From RPRB01 sp035543115 (GTDB taxonomy: Bacteria > Myxococcota > Myxococcia > Myxococcales > Myxococcaceae), in contig DATKKF010000021.1 in assembly GCA_035543115.1 (NCBI GenBank), positions 22,258 through 86,257 of the forward strand: a stretch of DNA of 64,000 nucleotides, written 5' to 3'. A program made the position numbers and the translations under genes. Of the stretch, positions 59,295-64,000 are shown one piece after another; positions within the stretch are counted from its first letter, which is position 1; the number at the start of each line of letters is the position of its first letter. The notes under the pieces are model-generated. The model was not told the DNA's origin. It ran no database searches and saw nothing but the letters and a program-made list of their open reading frames with translations.

Positions 59295-60155
59295 GTGGGT
59301 GGCGTGATCTCCATCCTCTTCGCCACGCTCGGGCTCATCGCCCCGGAGGCGAGCGAGGACGCGCATCCCGCCGACCTTCCACTCTTCGTGGTCGAACGGA
59401 GCCGGGTGATCTGGCCGCAGAGGTGCCCGCGCACGGAGAACCGTGTTCCCCCGGAGCTTCAGTGGCACATGCGGATGGCCCTGGGGGAGAACGGCCTCTT
59501 CATCGGCGACGGGCGGATGGACGAGGTGACCTTCGGGCCGCCGGAGTGCATGCACGGTGAATGCGGCAGCGGGCAGTTCGCCGTTCCGCTGGTGGTGCGT
59601 GAATCCGAGCGGTACGGCCTCGTCCTCCCGCCGGGTCGAATCGAGACCTCTGCGATCCGCCCGCTGAGACTGGTGAACGTCGAGGGTGCCGACCCGGGCG
59701 GCTTCCGACCCGGCCTGGCGACGCCCGATGAAATGACTCCGTCCTGTCGGGAGCCGCCGCTCCGGCCGCCGGTGTCGCCTGGGGACGGACTGTTGATCAC
59801 CTGTCTCAGCTATCTCGAGACCAACGGAAGGCTCGGCGTCCAGGTCCAGGGGCGCGGCCGACTTCAGGAAGACGGCCTCGCGCGGTACGACGTCGTCCGC
59901 TTTCGAGTGTTCGAGCGGCGCGAGGGGAAGAGCGTCGTCGGCCTGTGGCATGGGCAGCCGCGTGGAAAGGGCTCCCGCCTCCCCGTTCCCGTGGCGGCCG
60001 TTCCCGGAGCGAACGGGTTCAATGTCCGGCTCTTGTGGCTCCGGTGGGAGGGGATCTGCTGTCCCAGCGCGGCCAGCGCATGGGTGACGGACGTCGGCGA
60101 GCACGCCCGGGAGGGGCCGCGGCACATCGCCGGGTTTGGACGGCCGTGCGACTGA
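59295..60155 (+). CDS. uncharacterised exported protein
   Basis: A 286-residue protein with a short hydrophobic N-terminus (VISILFATLGLIA) that looks like a signal peptide, followed by a beta-rich domain of about 260 residues with several Cys, including WPQRCPRTENRVPPEL, GPPECMHGECGSGQF, LLITCLSYLE and EGICCPSAA. I recognise no family. GTG 59295 has GGAGG 9 bases upstream; GTG 59304 is possible. Its base composition and codon use are like its neighbours. Confidence 0.55.
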   Translation: MGGVISILFATLGLIAPEASEDAHPADLPLFVVERSRVIWPQRCPRTENRVPPELQWHMRMALGENGLFIGDGRMDEVTFGPPECMHGECGSGQFAVPLVVRESERYGLVLPPGRIETSAIRPLRLVNVEGADPGGFRPGLATPDEMTPSCREPPLRPPVSPGDGLLITCLSYLETNGRLGVQVQGRGRLQEDGLARYDVVRFRVFERREGKSVVGLWHGQPRGKGSRLPVPVAAVPGANGFNVRLLWLRWEGICCPSAASAWVTDVGEHAREGPRHIAGFGRPCD

Positions 60156-60164
60156 GGCCGGGCG

Positions 60165-60205
60165 CCGGGACGCGACCGACGAGGGCGCCAGGCGAGGCGT
60201 CCCGG
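60165..60205. terminator. 9-bp hairpin between convergent genes
   Basis: CCGGGACGC and GCGTCCCGG are perfect inverted repeats with a 23-base loop, filling the 62-base gap between the plus-strand unknown gene and the minus-strand kamA. There is no T-tract. Its position between converging genes suggests a bidirectional terminator. Confidence 0.45.
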
Positions 60206-60217
60206 TAGGGCAATGAC

Positions 60218-61393
60218 TCAGCCTGACGGCGACGGATCTCTCGCCGTCCAGACGTCCTCGTACGGGCAGCTGCAGTCCGTCTCCTCCGGCTCGGGGTACA
60301 CGTAGGGCTCGCCCCGGTAGCTCCGGAAGACGGTCTCGTGCCCGCGCCGCTCCACCACGTACTCGGGCTGGAGCGTCACCTTCCCTCCCCCGCCCGGGAG
60401 GTCCACCGCGAGATGAGGGACGGCGAGCCCCGTGGTGTGTCCCCGGAGCTGCTCGAGGATGCCGACGCCCGCCGAGAGTGGCGTCCGGAGATGCTCGAGC
60501 CCCTCGGCCAGGTCCATCTGGTGCAGGTAGTACGGGCGCACGCGCGCGCGGAGCAGCGCGTGGTTCAGCTCCTTGAGGATGCGCGCGTCCGAGTTTACCC
60601 GGCGCATCAGCACCGACTGGTTCTCCACCGGAACACCGTGGTCCACCAGGCGCTCGCAGGCGGCGCGCGCCTCGGCGGTGAGCTCCTTGGGGTGGTTGAA
60701 GTGCGTGACGACGAAGAGCGGGGCGTGCCGGCGGAGCAGCCGTGCCAGTTCCTCGGTCACCCGCATCGGCAGCGTCACCGGGACGCGCGTGCCGATCCGG
60801 AGCATCTCCACGTGCGGAATCGCCCGCAGCTCACCGAGCAGCGCGTCCAGCCGCTCCTCCACCAGCAGGAGCGGATCGCCGCCCGACACGAGCACGTCCC
60901 GCACCTCGGGGTGAGCACGCAGGTACGCGATTCCATCGGCCCACGCGTCACGGCCGAGGACCGCCTCTCCGCCCCTGGTGATGCGGCGGCGGGTGCAGTG
61001 CCGGCAGTACGTGGAGCAGCTGTCGAGCGCGAGGAACAGCACCCGGTCCGGGTACTTGTGCACGATGGCCGCGACCGGCCGGTGCGGGTCCTCGCCGAGC
61101 GGGTCGCGCAGCTCGCCCGGGCGGATCCGCGCCTCGGCCCTCGTCGGGATCGCCTGCATCCGCACGGGGCACGACGGGTGCTCCCGGTCCACGAGCGACA
61201 GGTAGTAGGGCGAGATGCCCAGCCGGAACATCTCGCGGGTCTCCTCGCACCCCCGCCGCTCGTCCTCGGTCAGCGGCACCAGGCGCGCGAGCTGCTCCAG
61301 CGAGCGGATGGAGTGGCGCATCTGCCACCGCCAGTCGCCCCACTGCTCCTCGGTCACCTCGGGGAAGAGGCTGCGCCAGTCCGGGACCTGCAT
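60218..61393 (-). CDS. kamA: lysine 2,3-aminomutase
   Basis: A 391-residue radical-SAM, PLP enzyme that converts L-alpha-lysine to L-beta-lysine. The [4Fe-4S]/SAM motif is CSTYCRHC (Cys 126, 130, 133). The PLP-binding Lys lies in VDLPGGGGKVTLQPEY. Both lysine-recognition aspartates of the characterised Clostridium enzyme are kept: QMDLAEG and AVDLPGGGGK. The C-terminus CSCPYEDVW adds further Cys, possibly for zinc. The ATG follows a GAGG site. Glutamate mutases replace the two Asp, so lysine is the best substrate. A paralogous gene lies 16 bases upstream. Confidence 0.92.
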   Translation of the reverse strand: MQVPDWRSLFPEVTEEQWGDWRWQMRHSIRSLEQLARLVPLTEDERRGCEETREMFRLGISPYYLSLVDREHPSCPVRMQAIPTRAEARIRPGELRDPLGEDPHRPVAAIVHKYPDRVLFLALDSCSTYCRHCTRRRITRGGEAVLGRDAWADGIAYLRAHPEVRDVLVSGGDPLLLVEERLDALLGELRAIPHVEMLRIGTRVPVTLPMRVTEELARLLRRHAPLFVVTHFNHPKELTAEARAACERLVDHGVPVENQSVLMRRVNSDARILKELNHALLRARVRPYYLHQMDLAEGLEHLRTPLSAGVGILEQLRGHTTGLAVPHLAVDLPGGGGKVTLQPEYVVERRGHETVFRSYRGEPYVYPEPEETDCSCPYEDVWTARDPSPSG

Positions 61394-61409
61394 CCCTTGT
61401 CCTCGTCGC

Positions 61410-62822
61410 CTACGCGCGGGCCTGCTGGCGCCACCACTCCTGCCCCGACTCGGGCAGCGTGTACACCGGGTCGTAGTACTCGTAGCGGCGCTCGAGCGCG
61501 TAGGGGTCCGCCAGCTCGATGCCGGTCCGGTAGTTCTTGGTCCAGTACGAGATGCCGTGCTCCCGGTCGTACTCCGCCACCTGGTGAACCCAGCGCTTCC
61601 CGACGAAGGGCACGTCACAGACGATGCGCGGCGTGGCGAACCCCGGCAGGTAGCCCATGATGTCGTGCTGGAGCTGCTGCGCCTCGGCCACCGACGTCCG
61701 CCAGTGCTCGGAGTTCGGGATGATGTCGCACATGTAAAAATAATACGGGAGGATGTGCGCGTGGTCCTGGAGCGTGAAGCACAGTTCCAGCAGATCCTTC
61801 GCCGTCGCGTTCACCCCGCGCAGCAAGACGCCCTGGTTCCGGATGTCGCGGAAGCCCGCGTTCAGCACCGCGTCGGCGGCCTTCTGCACCAGTGGCGTGA
61901 GCTGCCGGGCATGGTTGACGTGGGTGTGGAGCGCGAGCTGCACGCCCCGCTCGAACGCCTTCTTCGACAGCCGGGCAAACCCCTCGAGCACCTTGGGCTG
62001 GAGGAAGTGCTGCGGCAGGCCCATGAAACCCTTGGTGGCCAGCCGGATGTCGCGGATGTTGGAGATGTCGAGGAGCTGCGAGACGAACGACTCGAGCACC
62101 TGGATGGGGAGATTCGCCACGTCCCCGCCCGAGACCACGACGTCGCGCACGCCCGGGGTCCGGCGGAGGTACTCGAGGATCTTCTCGTAGCGCTCGGGCT
62201 GCGGCAGGGCGAAGCGGTGCTTCTCCACCTGCGGCACGTCGTTGCCCACCAGGTCCATGCGGGTGCAGTGGCCGCAGTACTGCGGACAGGTGGAGAGCAT
62301 CTCTGCGAGCACCTTGGTCGGGTAGCGGTGGGTCAGCCCCTCCACCACCCACATGTCCGCCTCGTGCAGGCTGTCACGGCTGGCGCGCGGGTGGTTCGGC
62401 CAGTCGGTGCGCCGGTCCTCGAAGGCGGGCAGCATGTACCTACGGACCGGGCAGTGCCACGGGTCCTCCAGGTCCATGGTGTTCAGCATCTGTGGCGGGA
62501 TGAGCAGCGACATCGTCGCCCGCTCGCGCTGGTCCCGGTCGATGCTGGCCACGAGTGGGTCGGGGATGAGGTCCCCCAGCGTCTCCTTCAGCTCGCGCAG
62601 GTTCTTCACCGTGTGCCGCCGCTGCCAGAGCGCGCTCTCCCAGTCGGCGCGGGAGACCGAGCGGTAGCCGGGAATGCGGGTCCAGTCCGGCTCCCGGAAC
62701 TCGCGCTGGAGCGGGTACACGAAGGGCTGAGGGGCGGTGGCGGCCACCGGTGGGCGGCCGTCCGCCGGCGCTGGCTGGCCCGGGCGCACCGGCGCCGATT
62801 GAGCGAGGGGCTTCACGTCCAT
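61410..62822 (-). CDS. KamA-family radical-SAM aminomutase, long form
   Basis: A 470-residue protein with the KamA layout but extended at both ends. The radical-SAM site is CPQYCGHC; the Asp of MCDI and the CDVPFVGKRW segment occupy the positions of the substrate Asp and PLP Lys. An N-terminal Pro/Ala-rich tail (about 40 residues) and a domain of about 110 residues precede the radical-SAM core. It differs from its neighbour across the PGGGGK region, so another amino acid or a tRNA/protein-bound residue may be its substrate. The gene starts the aminomutase pair and is followed 16 bases later by kamA. Confidence 0.85.
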   Translation of the reverse strand: MDVKPLAQSAPVRPGQPAPADGRPPVAATAPQPFVYPLQREFREPDWTRIPGYRSVSRADWESALWQRRHTVKNLRELKETLGDLIPDPLVASIDRDQRERATMSLLIPPQMLNTMDLEDPWHCPVRRYMLPAFEDRRTDWPNHPRASRDSLHEADMWVVEGLTHRYPTKVLAEMLSTCPQYCGHCTRMDLVGNDVPQVEKHRFALPQPERYEKILEYLRRTPGVRDVVVSGGDVANLPIQVLESFVSQLLDISNIRDIRLATKGFMGLPQHFLQPKVLEGFARLSKKAFERGVQLALHTHVNHARQLTPLVQKAADAVLNAGFRDIRNQGVLLRGVNATAKDLLELCFTLQDHAHILPYYFYMCDIIPNSEHWRTSVAEAQQLQHDIMGYLPGFATPRIVCDVPFVGKRWVHQVAEYDREHGISYWTKNYRTGIELADPYALERRYEYYDPVYTLPESGQEWWRQQARA

Positions 62823-62892
62823 GGGATGAGGCGTCCTACTACAGAACCTCTGGACCCGTGTCCCCGCCCCGCCAGGGTCACCGGCCGACCGG

Positions 62893-63588
62893 TCAGTCTC
62901 TCAGGCCACCCACCCGGAACATGATCTCGAGGAACAGGCCGTGGATGCCCAGGCCCCGGAGCGGGAGCGCGAAGGCCGACCGGTCACGGAGCCGAGCCGG
63001 GACCGAGAGCTGGACCAGCTCCTCGTGCTCCTCCATGCCCTGCCCGTTGCAGCGGCGGCAGGAGAACGGGCCGATGGACCCCGACCCGTGGCAGGAGCGA
63101 CAGGGATAGAAGACCGGCACGGTGAGCTCGAGCAGCCCGCCGCGGGCGGCACGGTCTGGCGGGAGCACCACCTCGAGCCGGAGCGGCTCCGGGCGCTGTG
63201 ACTTGGGCAGATCCGGGTGGGTGAAGCTCCGGCGGAACCGGCTTGCCACCTCCTGGAGACCCGGCCGGCGAACCGCGAAGTCGCGGAAGAGCGAGATGGG
63301 CACCGGCGCCAGCGCCTCGGGCTGGGCCCACGGCACAGGAGTGATGGGCCGGCGGGGCTCCACCGTGCGCCCGCCTCCGTCGCGGAGGCCCGCATCGTAG
63401 GAGGCGCGGCGATCCGGATCCGCGAGCACCCGGTATGCCTGGACGATGTCCTGGAAGAACGGCATCCCCTGCGACCCGGCGCGATCCGGGTGGTAGCGCT
63501 GGACGAGCTCGCGGAACGCGCTGCGGATTCCGTGCGACGATTCGAGGGGATCGACCCCCAGGACGAAGTAGTAGTTCCTGGTTTCCAT
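62893..63588 (-). CDS. DnaJ-like protein with half of a zinc-finger domain
   Basis: A 231-residue co-chaperone. The J domain is about 1-70 with YYFVLGVDPLESSHGIRSAFRELVQRYHPDRAG (HPD present) and ADPDRRASYD. Residues about 170-195 contain CRSCHGSGSIGPFSCRRCNGQG, two CxxCxGxG repeats where DnaJ has four, and a short client-binding beta domain follows. The J domain stimulates DnaK ATPase. No dnaK or grpE is adjacent. GGAGGG precedes ATG 63588. It is upstream of the aminomutase genes, 70 bases away, on the same strand. Confidence 0.85.
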   Translation of the reverse strand: METRNYYFVLGVDPLESSHGIRSAFRELVQRYHPDRAGSQGMPFFQDIVQAYRVLADPDRRASYDAGLRDGGGRTVEPRRPITPVPWAQPEALAPVPISLFRDFAVRRPGLQEVASRFRRSFTHPDLPKSQRPEPLRLEVVLPPDRAARGGLLELTVPVFYPCRSCHGSGSIGPFSCRRCNGQGMEEHEELVQLSVPARLRDRSAFALPLRGLGIHGLFLEIMFRVGGLRD

Positions 63589-63759
63589 CGGCCCTCCGGC
63601 GGACGAGCGACGGACCTCGGCCACGAGGCCGGGGCAACTGTCGCCCGAGCCAAAATCAACAAGTAACGCACCCCGGGACTCAGTCAAGCCTCGCCCGCGG
63701 CCCCACTGGCGGACCGGTTGTTGCACTTTGTGAATGCCTTCGCCACCAGGAGGCGCATC

Positions 63760-64000
63760 ATGGCCAACGTCCTCGTCGTCTACGCCACGCACGACGGGCA
63801 GACCCGGAAGATCGCCGAGCGCATCGCGACCGTTCTCCGTGTCCGCCGTCACGTCGTCGAGCTGCTCGACGCCGCCCGGCCGCCTCGCGATGTCGACCTC
63901 GGGCGCTTCCAGGCCGTGTTCGTGGGTTCCCCCATCCGCGCCCAGGGATACCTTCGGCCCGTCGTCCGGTTCGTCCAGGAGCACCTGACGGCGCTGGAGA
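63760..64000 (+). CDS. flavodoxin-domain protein, 5' part (cut by window end)
   Basis: The first 80 residues of a protein read from ATG 63760, with AGGAGG 7 bases upstream. ANVLVVYATHDGQTRKIAERIATVL is the phosphate-binding loop of the flavodoxin fold, and VDLGRFQAVFVGSPIRAQGYLRPVVRFV is the second conserved segment. The start resembles HemG-type menaquinone-dependent protoporphyrinogen oxidase (T-x-x-G-Q-T pattern), but the diagnostic rest lies outside the window. A TGGC...TTGT arrangement about 50 bases upstream resembles a sigma-54 site only poorly. Confidence 0.75.
   Translation, partial: MANVLVVYATHDGQTRKIAERIATVLRVRRHVVELLDAARPPRDVDLGRFQAVFVGSPIRAQGYLRPVVRFVQEHLTALE

Noticed and set aside
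63700..63740. TGGC...TTGCA upstream of the flavodoxin gene as a sigma-54 promoter
   Set aside because: The spacing is 14 rather than 11 bases from TGGC to TTGC; the in-register element is TTGT, a poor match.

Overview
The window is GC-rich (about 70 percent by eye), dense bacterial DNA with very short intergenic gaps, many GTG/TTG starts and many 4-base stop/start overlaps. Gene content points to the Myxococcota. The clearest marker is a bacN-bacO-bacP-padC bactofilin/ParB-like cluster of the type known from Myxococcus xanthus. Other markers are a TPR-AIM24 fusion protein, TonB-like and ExbB/D energisers, HEAT-cyclophilin and DnaJ variants, an ECF sigma/anti-sigma pair and a complex hybrid histidine kinase. 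No rRNA, tRNA, CRISPR, IS element or prophage was seen.

Layout. 1-7.3 kb: a cut-off gene, a CPBP membrane protease, a TPR/AIM24 protein and lytic transglycosylase pair, then a plus-strand run nadB-rhomboid-LOG-TonB-like. 7.3-10.9 kb (minus): bactofilins BacN, BacO, BacP, the ParB-like adaptor PadC, pyrE and a lipoprotein. 10.9-16 kb: alpha/beta hydrolase, large TPR protein, hybrid sensor kinase with a decayed GGDEF tail. 16-22 kb (minus): xseA-xseB-ispA-dxs-tlyA, a common co-linear block (exonuclease VII, isoprenoid precursor synthesis, rRNA methylation). 22-26 kb: ECF sigma factor with zinc-finger anti-sigma, LolB/DUF4292-like lipoprotein, then exbB-exbD. 26.2-26.9 kb: a wrecked HpcH/HpaI aldolase pseudogene. 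26.9-31 kb: acyl-CoA dehydrogenase, two half-hotdog dehydratase subunits and a DapB-like oxidoreductase. 31-41 kb: HEAT-cyclophilin lipoprotein, SNF2 helicase, lipid kinase, response regulator, aspS, recJ. 41.4-48.7 kb (minus): queA-tgt-yajC-secD-secF, the classical tRNA-queuosine/Sec block, separated from recJ by a dioxygenase-like protein and a small membrane protein. 48.8-51.3 kb: DUF3419/BtaA-like protein with a DoxX-like partner, and a SpoIID-type protein.

51.6-59 kb is the most interesting part. A secreted L-asparaginase and a DcaP-like outer-membrane porin (plus strand) face, tail to tail, an operon of two different AspT-type exchangers and an aspartate 4-decarboxylase (minus strand). 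Together they can take in asparagine, deamidate it in the periplasm, exchange aspartate for alanine and decarboxylate aspartate inside the cell. That is a proton-motive-force-generating aspartate-alanine cycle fed by asparagine.

59.3-64 kb: an unrecognised exported protein, two tandem radical-SAM aminomutases of the KamA family (one with all lysine 2,3-aminomutase signature residues), a DnaJ-like protein with half a zinc-finger domain, and the start of a flavodoxin-domain protein cut by the window end.
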